Shown here: one piece after another, positions 18,643-26,805 of the stretch
Numbering within the stretch: position 1 is the first letter of the stretch
Layout of the letters: every line of letters begins with the position of its first letter
Assembly (NCBI RefSeq): GCF_020866925.1
Contig: NZ_JAJGAK010000001.1
Location: 1,408,189-1,472,188, forward strand
Direction: 5' to 3'
DNA length: 64,000 nucleotides
Source: Noviluteimonas lactosilytica
GTDB taxonomy: Bacteria; Pseudomonadota; Gammaproteobacteria; Xanthomonadales; Xanthomonadaceae
Notes under the pieces: model-generated
Databases searched by the model: none
Seen by the model: the letters and a program-made list of their open reading frames with translations, nothing else
What the model was told of the DNA's origin: nothing
Made by a program: the position numbers and the translations under genes

Positions 18643-19275
18643 TTACAGGTACACGACCGTCAGCGTCATGCGGCCGTCGATGTCCTGCGGGCCGGTCAGG
18701 GCCAGCGTGTCGACCGGGGCGATGGTCGGCGAGATCGTCAGCTTCCACGACGCATTCGTCGCGGCGGCCGGACCCGACACGGTGCTGCCGACGGCGGTGT
18801 ACTTCGCGCCGGTGCCGTGTTCGACCTTGACGCCGCCGGCCGGCGACGTCCACGCCAGCACGTCGAGGCTGCTGATGACGGTGGCGGCGGTGCCGTCGGC
18901 CATGCCGGTGCCGGCCTTGATCGTGTAGTGGCCGATCGGCGCGCCGTTGGCGGCGTTGTTGAGGCCGAAGTAGTCGTTGCCCGGGGTGTACGACGTGCCC
19001 GGACGATCTTCCGTGGCGATGGTGGCGAACTTCACCGGCGCGGTGCACGCGATGGCGACATCGACGACCTGGTCGACCAGCGGATTCACGGCGGCGCCGT
19101 TCATCGTGCTGATGTCGAGGATGCCGAGATCGACGTCGCCGTTGTTGGTCAGCGACATGGTGCAGGCGTCGGGCGTGATCGAACCGGTGACCGAGAGGTC
19201 GGCCGTCGAGGCGTGGGCATTGCCGACGGCGAAGACGAGCACGCCGGAAGCGAGGAGGGACGGGAACAGCTTCAT
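18643..19275 (-). CDS. DUF1120-type fimbrial subunit, pilin A2
   Basis: 210 residues, signal peptide ending AHA-S. Contains DACTMSL and IACTAP Cys sites, TEDRPGT, YFGLNN, WTSPAGG and the C-terminal strand DGRMTLTVVYL, the same order as pilin A1. Second gene of the B2-A2 pair, 55 bp after B2; followed by a terminator-like hairpin. Confidence 0.85.
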   Translation of the reverse strand: MKLFPSLLASGVLVFAVGNAHASTADLSVTGSITPDACTMSLTNNGDVDLGILDISTMNGAAVNPLVDQVVDVAIACTAPVKFATIATEDRPGTSYTPGNDYFGLNNAANGAPIGHYTIKAGTGMADGTAATVISSLDVLAWTSPAGGVKVEHGTGAKYTAVGSTVSGPAAATNASWKLTISPTIAPVDTLALTGPQDIDGRMTLTVVYL

Positions 19276-19330
19276 GGATTCACTCCGAATGTGTTGACTG
19301 ATGAACTTCGCGCGGTGGATTCGCGCGGAC

Positions 19331-19981
19331 TCAGAGGTAATGGACTTCGATGGTCGCGCTGCCGTCGATCGGCTGCGTCGTGTCGAGCAGCAGGTTGCTG
19401 CGCGAGTTGAGCGTCGGCAGCACTTCGAGCGAGAACGTCGCGCTGGCGAACGCAAGCGGGCCGGCGACCGGGCCGAACGCGCGGTACTTCGCATCGGCGC
19501 TGGTCGACTTCGGCCAGTACGACGTGCCCGTGGTGGTGGCCCACGTGGTCAGGTCGCTGCTGCCGATGACCGGCTGCGCGACGGAATCGACGACGACCGA
19601 AGCCGCCGGGATGTTGAGCTTGTACGAACCGACCGGCGCGCCCGAGGTGAGCGCATTGCCCAGGCCGAAGTCGGCCGACGTGGTGCCCAGCGCGGTGCCT
19701 TCCTTGTTGTCGTTGACGTGCAGCGCGAGCAGCGTGCCGCCCGAGCAGGCGAGCGTCACGGCGTTGGTCAGCGGGGCGCGATCGCCCGGGGTGGTCGCAT
19801 TGAGGTCGGACATGCGCAGCGCACCGACGTTATACGTGCCGCCGTTGGCGATGGTGACGCTGCACGAATTCGGCACGAGCTGGCCGCGAAGGCCGACGTT
19901 GCCGGTAGCGGCCTGCCCGAAGGCGGAGGTCGACACGACCGCGAGCACCGCGGCCGCGAGAAGCGAGTGATGGAACTGCAT
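19331..19981 (-). CDS. DUF1120-type fimbrial subunit, pilin B2
   Basis: 216 residues. Signal peptide MQFHHSLLAAAVLAVVSTSAFG, conserved Cys in NSC and LAC, DNKEGT, FGLGN, YRAFG and the final strand DGSATIEVHYL. A GGAG lies 6 nt before the ATG. Paralogue of pilin B1; first gene of the B2-A2 pair. Confidence 0.85.
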   Translation of the reverse strand: MQFHHSLLAAAVLAVVSTSAFGQAATGNVGLRGQLVPNSCSVTIANGGTYNVGALRMSDLNATTPGDRAPLTNAVTLACSGGTLLALHVNDNKEGTALGTTSADFGLGNALTSGAPVGSYKLNIPAASVVVDSVAQPVIGSSDLTTWATTTGTSYWPKSTSADAKYRAFGPVAGPLAFASATFSLEVLPTLNSRSNLLLDTTQPIDGSATIEVHYL

Positions 19982-20319
19982 GGGGATCTCCGTTGGATCG
20001 AAGGGATGGAAGCGCGGGTACTGCATCGCGATGCCATCCGTTCATCGCGCGCATCGAGCAAAACGAAAACCCGATGGCGCGGCACCTTAGGGAAGCCATG
20101 CGCAGTGCTGCATCGGAATGGTCTTGCATGGGCGCGAACTTTTCGGCGGTTGCCCTTGCGTCCGACGCAATCGACATTCCTGCCCCTTGGTGCCCCTGTC
20201 CCTTGGTGCGATTCGCGCGGGAATCCTGCCGCTTTCCCCTGCGGACAATTGTTGCGTCCGCCGCGCGGGTGTTTTCTGGCCGCACACCGACCACAGCCAA
20301 CACACAGCGGGGGAACACC
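19982..20319. other. Divergent intergenic region, pilin B2 / coiled-coil protein
   Basis: 338 bp between two divergent starts, so it should carry promoters in both directions. No clear promoter or operator motif was recognised. Confidence 0.5.
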
Positions 20320-20661
20320 ATGGGACTCGACCTGGCTTATTTCGAGAAACGCGTGCGCAGCCTGGAGCAGGCATTGCATCGATTGCAGCTCGACCTCGAG
20401 GATGCGCACGAAATCGCGGGCCGCATCGTCGAGGAATACCAGCAGTGGGTACGCGAGGAAACGCCGGGGCGCGAGATGATCCTCAAGCGTTTGCAGGAAC
20501 TCGTCGACAGTGGAAGGCCCAGGAGCGTGTTCGCAAAAACGCTCGTTCTTGAGTACGGGATCTCGCGCACGAAGTCGTATCAACTGGTGAAGGATTACCT
20601 CTGCGGGCGCGGTGAAGCGGCGAACAGCGACATGGAGATGGAAGGCGACGCACGCGTTTGA
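20320..20661 (+). CDS. Small coiled-coil protein with HTH-like C-terminus, function unknown
   Basis: 113 residues, no signal peptide. The first about 50 residues are a strongly charged helix with heptad character (FEKRVRSLEQALHRLQLDLEDAHEIAGRIVEEY). Residues about 70-95 (VFAKTLVLEYGISRTKSYQLVKDYL) look like a helix-turn-helix with recognition helix RTKSYQLVKDYL. No known family is recognised. The only cytosolic-looking gene inside the pilin cluster and on the opposite strand, it could be a local regulator (inference). Its end shares a bidirectional terminator with the pilin gene that follows. Confidence 0.65.
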   Translation: MGLDLAYFEKRVRSLEQALHRLQLDLEDAHEIAGRIVEEYQQWVREETPGREMILKRLQELVDSGRPRSVFAKTLVLEYGISRTKSYQLVKDYLCGRGEAANSDMEMEGDARV

Positions 20662-20684
20662 CTCGATCGCGAAGGTTGAAAAGC

Positions 20685-20716
20685 AGAAGGCCGGGCGAGT
20701 GATCGCCCGGCCTTCT
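20685..20716. terminator. Bidirectional terminator between converging genes
   Basis: Perfect 14-bp stem (AGAAGGCCGGGCGA at 20685-20698, complement at 20703-20716, loop GTGA). It lies between convergent stops. Minus-strand reading is followed by TGCTTTT, plus-strand reading by a weaker TGCTTCGT tract. Confidence 0.85.
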
Positions 20717-20739
20717 TGCTTCGTAGCTTTGCTACTCGA

Positions 20740-21390
20740 TTACATGTACATCATTTCAATGGTGAACTGCCCATCGAGTGGAAGTGCGCCACTCAGTTGC
20801 AAAGCCCACAGTTCGCGGATGGTGGCGAGTATGTGCAATGTGAACTGCGCGGATGTGATGGGCTGGGCGACGGCGGCACCCTCGCTCACATAGGCGAAGC
20901 TTCTCCACTCTGTCTCTTCGGCCCATGGGTCCACATGAAACGCGCTGTACCAGAACGCGCCGGGGCTTGGTCCGGGCGCAGGATCGTTGACCATGTAACC
21001 TGCGCTTCCGTTAACCGTCACTGCCTCCGCGTGCCTGACTTGGTAGTACCCGATCGGTTCGTATGGCGCCGCCATACCCAAACTCAAATAACTGTCGCCA
21101 CTGTCCCCTGTCCACTTATCATGAATGCTGAGGGCAATGTATGTAGGACTTGCACACGCGATCGAAACTCCGAGCGTCTTGAGATCCATTTGAGTGACAT
21201 CGTATTCGTCGAGAGACGAAGCAGGAATGATGCCGTAGTCGACATTGCCGCCATTCTGGATCGACGTATTGCAACCGCCCTCTTCGACGATCCGCCCCGT
21301 CACACTCATCGTATCGGCCTCGGCCGCACACGCTCCCACCGGCAGCGCCATCGCAGCAGCCAGCACCAGCATCGAACTTGCAACTCGCAT
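20740..21390 (-). CDS. DUF1120-type fimbrial subunit, fifth pilin (divergent)
   Basis: 216 residues with signal peptide (AAAMALPVGACA-A). Same plan as the other pilins: NGGNVDYG, Cys in GGC and IAC, a glycine-containing centre with IGYYQV, and end strand DGQFTIEMMYM. It is closer to the B type but clearly diverged, and its DNA is lower in GC than the four pilins before it, so it may have arrived separately or be a minor subunit. It is separated from the other pilins by the coiled-coil gene. Confidence 0.8.
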   Translation of the reverse strand: MRVASSMLVLAAAMALPVGACAAEADTMSVTGRIVEEGGCNTSIQNGGNVDYGIIPASSLDEYDVTQMDLKTLGVSIACASPTYIALSIHDKWTGDSGDSYLSLGMAAPYEPIGYYQVRHAEAVTVNGSAGYMVNDPAPGPSPGAFWYSAFHVDPWAEETEWRSFAYVSEGAAVAQPITSAQFTLHILATIRELWALQLSGALPLDGQFTIEMMYM

Positions 21391-21696
21391 AGAACACTCC
21401 GGAAGCGCAGGACGGCGGGAGCGTAGCCGAGCGCGCACCGTGTGCCGCGTGCGAAACATCCGCGATCGCGCGTGTCGCGGTGCATTGCTCGAAACGCAAT
21501 GCCATGTTGCCCTTCGGGACAATAGGCGCGCGCACGCTGCGATGGTCTGATGGCCGCACCTGCCCCACCCACAGGGCAGGTAGAGCCGAAGACGCCGCTG
21601 AGACGAGCCACCCCTACTCGCAGCCCGTCGGCCGACGCAGACTCCCTCTCTCCCTGACTGCGTCGGCGGCTCTCTCTTAAATCTCTCTTCCCCGCC
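21391..21696. other. Intergenic region upstream of the fifth pilin
   Basis: 306 bp without a gene. It should carry the promoter of the minus-strand pilin at 20740-21390. No repeat, RNA gene or terminator was recognised. Confidence 0.5.
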
Positions 21697-22101
21697 CTAC
21701 TCTTTCGACAGATGCGACAGCGCCGCGGTCGCGGCTTCGCGATCGTTGTCGTCAAACGGCACGATCGTCAGCGACGCGATGGTACCGTCGTCGATGCAGC
21801 GCACGTTGATGTTGACGCCATCGGGATGGCTGCGCGGGATGTAGAAACTCTTGACGCCGCACACCGAGCAGAATCGATGCTTCGCGACGCCCGTGTTGAA
21901 CGTGTATTCGGTGAGCACGTCCTCGCCCGACAGCAGGCGAAAGCGCGACGCCGGCACGATCAGGTGCAGGAAGCCCGTCATGCGGCAGATCGAGCAATTG
22001 CAGTCGAGCGCTTCGATGTCGGCCGGCGCGTCGATTTCGAAACGCACGCGGCGGCAATGGCAGCCGCCGCGATGCGTGACCCGATCAGGTGTCGCGCCCA
22101 T
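21697..22101 (-). CDS. GFA-family (glutathione-dependent formaldehyde-activating enzyme-like) protein
   Basis: 134 residues. Zinc-binding Cys pattern of the GFA/CENP-V fold: GGCHCRRVRFE near residue 13, CNCSICR near 35, and FCSVCGVKSFY near 78. Members bind zinc; biochemical function is known only for a few. Start ATG overlaps the stop of the upstream gene (ATGA at 22101), so translation is coupled to the GNSGK-repeat protein. Confidence 0.88.
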   Translation of the reverse strand: MGATPDRVTHRGGCHCRRVRFEIDAPADIEALDCNCSICRMTGFLHLIVPASRFRLLSGEDVLTEYTFNTGVAKHRFCSVCGVKSFYIPRSHPDGVNINVRCIDDGTIASLTIVPFDDNDREAATAALSHLSKE

Positions 22102-22760
22102 CAGTGCTTGCCGTGGCCCTTGCCGGAGTTGCCCTTCCCGGAGTTCCCCTTGCCGGAATTGCCTTTCCCGGAGTTGCCCTTGCCGGAATTGCCCTTGCCC
22201 TGGCTGTTCCCGTTGCCATGACCATTGTCGGCGTGCGACTTCGACGCCTTCGACTTGCCGTGGTTCGGATACACCTTCTGCAAGTCGGCATCGAGCGTGA
22301 TCGGACGACCCCAGCGATCGTACGCGGGCACGAAGCCGTTCTTCAGTCGATGGAATTCCGGCGAGCCGGGCTTGATGCCCATCTGCTTGGCGATGTTGCC
22401 CCAACCCTGGCCGTGGTCGCGTTCGTAGGTGTCGACGACGTAGCGGCACGGGCGACCGATGATCGACGCGATGCTGCACGCCATCCACACGTCGCCCGGC
22501 GCCCAGCGGCGCGGACCGAGGAGGTCGACGACCAGGTCGCGCGGCGCGCCGTGGTAACGCACCAACTCGTCGACGAACGGATCGCGGTAGCGCGAGCCGT
22601 AGCGATTCATGTCGTTCAATTGCGTGTCGACCCACACGTCGCCGCTGCGCGGATTCCAGCCGAACCGGAAGTCCTGCGCGTGCGCCGCGCCACCGGCCGA
22701 AGCCAGCACGAGCGCGAGCACGATGCTCTTCATTGCGATGCCCTTCTTTGCGTGATTCAT
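22101..22760 (-). CDS. Secreted protein with C-terminal GNSGK pentapeptide repeats
   Basis: 219 residues. Signal peptide (cleaved near AAHA-Q), a folded middle part rich in Trp/Tyr/Arg (FRFGWNPRSGDVWVDTQLND, YVVDTYERDHGQGWGNIAKQMGIKPGSPEF) and a Gly/Asn/Ser/Lys tail with five tandem GNSGK repeats ending HGKH. No named family recognised; similar proteins with GNSGKG tails are common in this family. Start at 22760 has a GGGAG site; an ATG at 22733 gives an equally good signal peptide. Confidence 0.75.
   Translation of the reverse strand: MNHAKKGIAMKSIVLALVLASAGGAAHAQDFRFGWNPRSGDVWVDTQLNDMNRYGSRYRDPFVDELVRYHGAPRDLVVDLLGPRRWAPGDVWMACSIASIIGRPCRYVVDTYERDHGQGWGNIAKQMGIKPGSPEFHRLKNGFVPAYDRWGRPITLDADLQKVYPNHGKSKASKSHADNGHGNGNSQGKGNSGKGNSGKGNSGKGNSGKGNSGKGHGKH
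22119..22193 (-). repeat. 15-bp tandem repeats coding for GNSGK
   Basis: Five in-frame 15-bp units (about TTGCCGGAGTTGCCC on the plus strand) with few changes, coding for the GNSGK tail. Copy number is likely to vary between strains by replication slippage. Confidence 0.9.
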
Positions 22761-22852
22761 CTGCCTCTCCCTGCGAATGAGTCCGTGACGAGTGCAGTTT
22801 CAGCCGCTTCGATGAATACGTTCTGAAACCGGCGTCACGACTGGGGAGGCAG

Positions 22853-23293
22853 TCACATTCGGGGCGAGCCGACCGGCGAGAGGACGCGGTCCGGCCCCGC
22901 GGCCTGGCCCGCGCGGTCGACGACCACCAGGTTCCCCGCCCCGTCGATCGCATACAGGCGTTCGGCGCCCGACGTCGATTGCAGGCGGAGGATGCGGCCG
23001 TCGCGGCGCCACCGGCCCGACTCGCGGAAGTACTCGGCTTCCTCGCCATCGAGGAAGGCTTCGACGAGTTCGTATTGCGACACGACGCCGTTGCCGCGCT
23101 CCAGGCGCAGCCGCGTATCGATGCCATCGCAATCGGCGCACGCGAGCATGCCCTGCCAGCTCAGTTCGGCATCCGGGGAATCGAAGCCCGGGGCGGAGGT
23201 TCCATTGCGCGGCGCGCTGGTCTCGGCCGAACACCCCGCCAGCGCCAGCAGCGGCAGGAGGAGGATCGACCAACGGTAGCGGAATGCGGGCAC
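22853..23293 (-). CDS. NlpE-like lipoprotein (copper resistance/envelope stress)
   Basis: 146 residues from the GTG at 23293. A lipoprotein signal with lipobox LALAGC is followed by a beta-rich domain with WQGMLACADCDGIDTRLRLE, the signature of the NlpE N-terminal domain including the CxxC pair. NlpE activates Cpx envelope-stress signalling in E. coli and binds copper. The start is uncertain: an ATG at 23350 would give an overlong n-region before the lipobox. No good Shine-Dalgarno is seen for either. Confidence 0.75.
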   Translation of the reverse strand: MPAFRYRWSILLLPLLALAGCSAETSAPRNGTSAPGFDSPDAELSWQGMLACADCDGIDTRLRLERGNGVVSQYELVEAFLDGEEAEYFRESGRWRRDGRILRLQSTSGAERLYAIDGAGNLVVVDRAGQAAGPDRVLSPVGSPRM

Positions 23294-23374
23294 GCGCCGA
23301 TCATGCCGCACAACTCGTGCACGCGGCCACGACAAGTCCGGGCGGAGCATGAACTCGTCATCGGGGACCGTGCC

Positions 23375-23560
23375 ATGCGCCTGCAGCTTTCGCCGTTCGC
23401 ATTCCTGCGCCGCCACGCGTGGGGGCTGGCCGTGTTGTGCGTGGTGGTGGTCGGTTACTTCGCGACCGTCGGCTGGTTCGCCGAGAAGCTCGGCGACGAC
23501 CTGGGGCGCTCCTTCAAGGCCGCGCCCGTGGTCGACGACACGAAACACCGCAGCGACTGA
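23375..23560 (+). CDS. Small single-TM membrane protein
   Basis: 61 residues: basic N-terminus (RLQLSPFAFLRRH), one hydrophobic helix (WGLAVLCVVVVGYFATVGWFA) and a charged tail. No family recognised. It lies divergent from the NlpE-like gene and meets the next gene tail to tail with no gap. Confidence 0.5.
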   Translation: MRLQLSPFAFLRRHAWGLAVLCVVVVGYFATVGWFAEKLGDDLGRSFKAAPVVDDTKHRSD

Positions 23561-23992
23561 TCAGCGCGCGGAGATCGTGAACTTGCCGAAGGCGATGCCG
23601 AGATCCCAGCCCTTGCCGGTGCCGGCGAGTGCGAGCGACACCTCGCCCTTGGTCATCACGTTCGCACCCGACGACTTGACCGCGCCGGCGTGCGCCTCGG
23701 CCTGCGCGTAGCTGCCGAGCGTTTCCTTGATGTCGTTGACGCCGGAGAACTCGCCGGTGCCGTTCTCGATCTTCGACTTGCCGAAGGTGAGGCCGCCGCC
23801 CTTGGCTTCCACGTGCACGGGCATCGACTGGCCATTGTCGCAGGTGATCGTGCCGTCGCCCGACGCGGTCTTGTAGAACGCCGACCAGCCGGCCATCGAG
23901 AACTTGAGCTTGCAGTCGGTCTCGGCGGCGGTCGCGACCGAAGTGGCCAGGATCAGGGCCAGGGGGAGGATCTGGATGGGGCGCAGGCGCAT
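23561..23992 (-). CDS. Secreted protein, function unknown
   Basis: 143 residues. Signal peptide (cleaved near ATAA-E), then a Gly-rich beta domain with a Cys pair (DCKLKF and ITCDNGQ) and repeated amphipathic strands (GGGLTFGKSKIENGTGEF, GWDLGIAFGKFTISAR). The end resembles outer-membrane-associated beta proteins, but no family is certain. Stands alone on the minus strand. Confidence 0.7.
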   Translation of the reverse strand: MRLRPIQILPLALILATSVATAAETDCKLKFSMAGWSAFYKTASGDGTITCDNGQSMPVHVEAKGGGLTFGKSKIENGTGEFSGVNDIKETLGSYAQAEAHAGAVKSSGANVMTKGEVSLALAGTGKGWDLGIAFGKFTISAR

Positions 23993-24045
23993 GGCGGCAA
24001 CTCTCCAGCAGGGGGATGTGGTGCGCGGAGGCTAGCACCGTCGGG

Positions 24046-24471
24046 CTATGGCCGGTAACGGTCGAACCGCGGGTCGTAGTACGTGACCGTGCAGTTGCCC
24101 ACGTTGTTGCACGTGACCCGACGAGCGGTGGGGTCATGGCCGTAGGCGGGGTATGCCGGGCGACGGTAGTGGCGGCGATGGCCGTAACGATCGTCGCGGT
24201 CGCGATCGCGCCAATCGCGGCGATCGACGATGCGGTAATAGATCGGACGCCCGTAGCGGTCGCGACCGATGACGATGCGATCGGAATCGCGATAACCGCC
24301 GTAGCGGTAATACGGTTGGCCACCGCGCACGACGACATCGGCGGCATCGACGATCACGCGAACGCGTTGGTCGTCCTGCGCGTGGGCTGGGTTCGGAACC
24401 AGCGCCGCGACCGTCAGCCCGGTCGCCAGCACCAACGGCGCGACCCGGCGCGCCATGCGCAACCTGTCCAT
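24046..24471 (-). CDS. Secreted Arg/Tyr/Asp-rich protein
   Basis: 141 residues from the ATG at 24471, picked because GGGAGG lies 5 nt upstream. Signal peptide ends AHA-Q. The mature part is full of Arg, Asp and Tyr (RYGGYRDSDRIVIGRDRYGR, RDRDRDDRYGHRRHYRR) with a Cys pair near the end (CNNVGNC). No known domain recognised; the composition suggests an intrinsically disordered envelope protein. Confidence 0.7.
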   Translation of the reverse strand: MDRLRMARRVAPLVLATGLTVAALVPNPAHAQDDQRVRVIVDAADVVVRGGQPYYRYGGYRDSDRIVIGRDRYGRPIYYRIVDRRDWRDRDRDDRYGHRRHYRRPAYPAYGHDPTARRVTCNNVGNCTVTYYDPRFDRYRP

Positions 24472-24523
24472 GTTCGCCTCCCGCATCCGCGCGTCGCGGA
24501 CACGGCGCGACGATGCGACCGCA

Positions 24524-25255
24524 TCAATGAATGGCGGCGCAATGCGCGATGTCGTCGAGCGCCGCCGGCAAGCCCGACGCATCGCCGACGCGACGCAGGC
24601 GCGGTGCGTCGTCCGCGACCTCCGCTTCCGCTTCGTGCGCCCACGTCACGTGGTACGGCATGTACACGCCCCACCCGCCGAGCCCGAGCACCGGCGCGAT
24701 GTCGGATCGCAACGAGTTGCCGACCATCGCGAACTCGCGCGGCTGCAATTCGAACTCGTCGAACAACCGCGTGTACGTCGCGGCATCCTTCTCGCTCACG
24801 ATCTCGATGCGGCGGAACAGATCGGCGAGCCCCGACTGCTTCACCTTCGCTTCCTGGTGGAACAGGTCGCCCTTGGTGATCAGCACGAGTTCGTGCTTTG
24901 CGCCGATCGCTTCCACCGCGTCGCGGATGCCGGGCAACAGTTCGACCGGATGCTGCAGCAGCGACTTGCCGAGTGCGACGATGCGATGCAGGTCGCGCGA
25001 CGAGACGCGCGCGTCGGTGATTTCCACCGCGGCTTCGATCATCGACAGCACCATGCCTTTCACGCCGTAGCCGAACAGCGCGAGGTTGCGCTTCTCCACG
25101 GCGTACAGGCGTTCGTGCGCGCGGGCATCGGCGAGGTCGACATACTGGCCGACGATCTGTTCGAAATCCACCTGCGCGCCGCGGTAATAGTCCTCGCTGC
25201 GCCAGAGCGTGTCGTCGCCGTCGAATCCGACGAGCTTGATGCGGTTGTCTTCCAT
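24524..25255 (-). CDS. HAD-superfamily phosphatase
   Basis: 243 residues. Motif I is FDGDDTLW with nucleophile D12 and acid D14; motif II is ITKGD, motif III a Lys in the QSGLADLF region, and motif IV GNSLRSDI. A helical cap follows motif I. HAD enzymes hydrolyse small phosphate esters; the substrate is not evident. Stands alone, with its start 68 bp from the small lipoprotein gene. Confidence 0.88.
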   Translation of the reverse strand: MEDNRIKLVGFDGDDTLWRSEDYYRGAQVDFEQIVGQYVDLADARAHERLYAVEKRNLALFGYGVKGMVLSMIEAAVEITDARVSSRDLHRIVALGKSLLQHPVELLPGIRDAVEAIGAKHELVLITKGDLFHQEAKVKQSGLADLFRRIEIVSEKDAATYTRLFDEFELQPREFAMVGNSLRSDIAPVLGLGGWGVYMPYHVTWAHEAEAEVADDAPRLRRVGDASGLPAALDDIAHCAAIH

Positions 25256-25323
25256 GGCGCGGAAGCATAAACGACGAAGGGCGGCCGAAGCCGCCCCCGC
25301 ATCATCGCGACGAACGCGCCCGG

Positions 25324-25554
25324 TTATGGCGTACCGGGCGGATTCGCCGACGTGCTCGCCGACGGCGGCATTTCGGACGACGTGGTGGTCGTCGTATCGG
25401 TCGTCGACGTCGTGGTACCCGTCGACGCATCCGTCGATGTCGTGCTTTCAGTGGTCGACTCGGTGGTCGACTCACTGTCGTGCGCGCAAGCGGCCAGCGT
25501 CAGCGACGCGAGAACGATGGCTGCTGCGGTCAGGCTACGAAGCGTGGTGTTCAT
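25324..25554 (-). CDS. Small Ser/Thr-rich lipoprotein
   Basis: 76 residues. Lipobox LTLAAC at the end of a good signal peptide, then an almost pure Ser/Thr tail (STTESTTESTTSTD and TTTSTTDTTTTTSS) ending with Pro/Ser. It has no domain; it is probably a short surface or spacer lipoprotein. Function unknown. Confidence 0.65.
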   Translation of the reverse strand: MNTTLRSLTAAAIVLASLTLAACAHDSESTTESTTESTTSTDASTGTTTSTTDTTTTTSSEMPPSASTSANPPGTP

Positions 25555-25676
25555 GGGGTCCTCGTCTGTGTGCCTAGTCGGCGTAGGTCGGCCGGCCCCG
25601 AAGGGCCGGCCAGTGCGCCGCTGTTGCGGAGCGTGCGTACTTGCGCGCTCCGACTCGTGGTCGGTCGATCAGTCGA

Positions 25677-26132
25677 TCAACCGCCCGAATCCGACTTGGC
25701 CCCACCCTTTTCGCTGGTTTCGAGGTAGGCCTTGTATTCGTCCTGGGTCAACTCGCCGTCGGCATTCGAATCGGCGGTCGAGAACGCAGAGGCCAGGCTC
25801 TGGACCGAAGCGGCTTCGCTGGCGCTCAGCGTGCCGTTCTTGTTGACGTCGAGGTCGGACCAGTTCTTCTTCTGCGGTTCGCCCGACGTCGCGGCGGTCG
25901 CTTCGTTGGTCGTCGCAGCTTCATTCTGCGTCTGCGTGGTCGCGTCCTGCGCGGCCTTGGTGGCGTCCTTCGCCGCGTCCTGCGCGGAGGTGGCGGCCTG
26001 GTCCGCGGCCTGCGTCGTCGACTGCGGATATTCCTGCGTCGGCGTCGGCGTCGTGCTCTGCGCGAAGGCGAGCGGCGCCGCGAACGTCAGGGCGAGGGCG
26101 AGGAACAGCGGCTTGCGATCGGAAAGCTTCAT
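25677..26132 (-). CDS. Secreted EF-hand protein (two Ca2+ loops)
   Basis: 151 residues. Signal peptide (cleaved at AFA-Q), an Ala/Thr/Gln-rich linker of about 60 residues, then two canonical EF-hand loops: DVNKNGTLSASE and DSNADGELTQDE, each with acidic positions 1, 3, 5 and Glu at 12. It probably binds calcium in the periplasm. Related in plan to the four-loop protein at 26806-27309. Confidence 0.85.
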   Translation of the reverse strand: MKLSDRKPLFLALALTFAAPLAFAQSTTPTPTQEYPQSTTQAADQAATSAQDAAKDATKAAQDATTQTQNEAATTNEATAATSGEPQKKNWSDLDVNKNGTLSASEAASVQSLASAFSTADSNADGELTQDEYKAYLETSEKGGAKSDSGG

Positions 26133-26511
26133 TCGTCGGTCTCCGTGGTTTGAACAATCGTCGCGCCGATGCTTCGGCTTTCGGCGACGGTTTGCACCTT
26201 GCGCCCGAGCATCTGAATCTCCGCGACCTGCCGGTTTGCGCCTCCACGCGGCGTTAACCACCGGACCTGCGAATTGCGCTACTCGCGGGCGGGGCCTGCC
26301 GCATGTCGGCGTTTTTGCTTGTTTTCAAGCGTTTTCGCCGGCGTTCGCGAGCTTGGTCCCCGCGATGTCGTCGTCGCGCGAATACCATTCATGCATGGCG
26401 CACAACCGGCCGCGACGACTTACGAAAGTTTTACCTGCGCCATGCAACGGCGTTAATGGCCGCCTCTCCACGATGGTCGCCAGCCCCCAACGACGGAACG
26501 CCGAGGACCCC
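26133..26511. other. Divergent intergenic region
   Basis: 379 bp between the EF-hand gene (minus) and a small acidic/basic protein gene (plus). It includes AT-richer stretches near 26290-26330 and 26420-26440 where promoters could lie; no clear motif was recognised. Confidence 0.45.
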
Positions 26512-26733
26512 ATGTCGACCCCGCGCCAGACCCCACGCTCGAAATCCCGCACCGTCGGATCGCAACCCGCCGCACAGCAGAGTTCGGCGCAATCGATGTC
26601 GGGCGAACGCAAGCCAGGCGAAGAGCGACGCGATCGCGAACGCAACGCGCTCGACAACCAGGGAGCGCAGGGACGCAACGTGCCCTTCTCCCTGCGCGAG
26701 GAAGAAGACGACGACAACGCGACACGTCACTAG
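26512..26733 (+). CDS. Small charged protein, function unknown
   Basis: 73 residues, no signal peptide. Ser/Pro/Arg-rich first half, then ERKPGEERRDRERNALDNQGAQGRNVPFSLREEEDDDN. It is probably disordered. No family recognised. A good terminator lies 25 bp after the stop, which supports a real transcript. Confidence 0.5.
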   Translation: MSTPRQTPRSKSRTVGSQPAAQQSSAQSMSGERKPGEERRDRERNALDNQGAQGRNVPFSLREEEDDDNATRH

Positions 26734-26757
26734 GTCGCGTTGCCGATCGAACGAACG

Positions 26758-26782
26758 AAGGGCGCCCGAGGGCGCCCTTTTG
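26758..26782 (+). terminator. Rho-independent terminator
   Basis: 9-bp stem (AAGGGCGCC at 26758-26766, GGCGCCCTT at 26771-26779, loop CGAG) followed by further T residues. It terminates the small gene on the plus strand and may also serve the EF-hand gene ending at 26806 in the other direction. Confidence 0.85.
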
Positions 26783-26805
26783 CGTTTCCGGCATTCGCCC
26801 GGCGG

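Noticed and set aside
22119-22193. CRISPR-like or intergenic repeat at the GNSGK tail
   Set aside because: The 15-bp units are in frame within a coding sequence with signal peptide.
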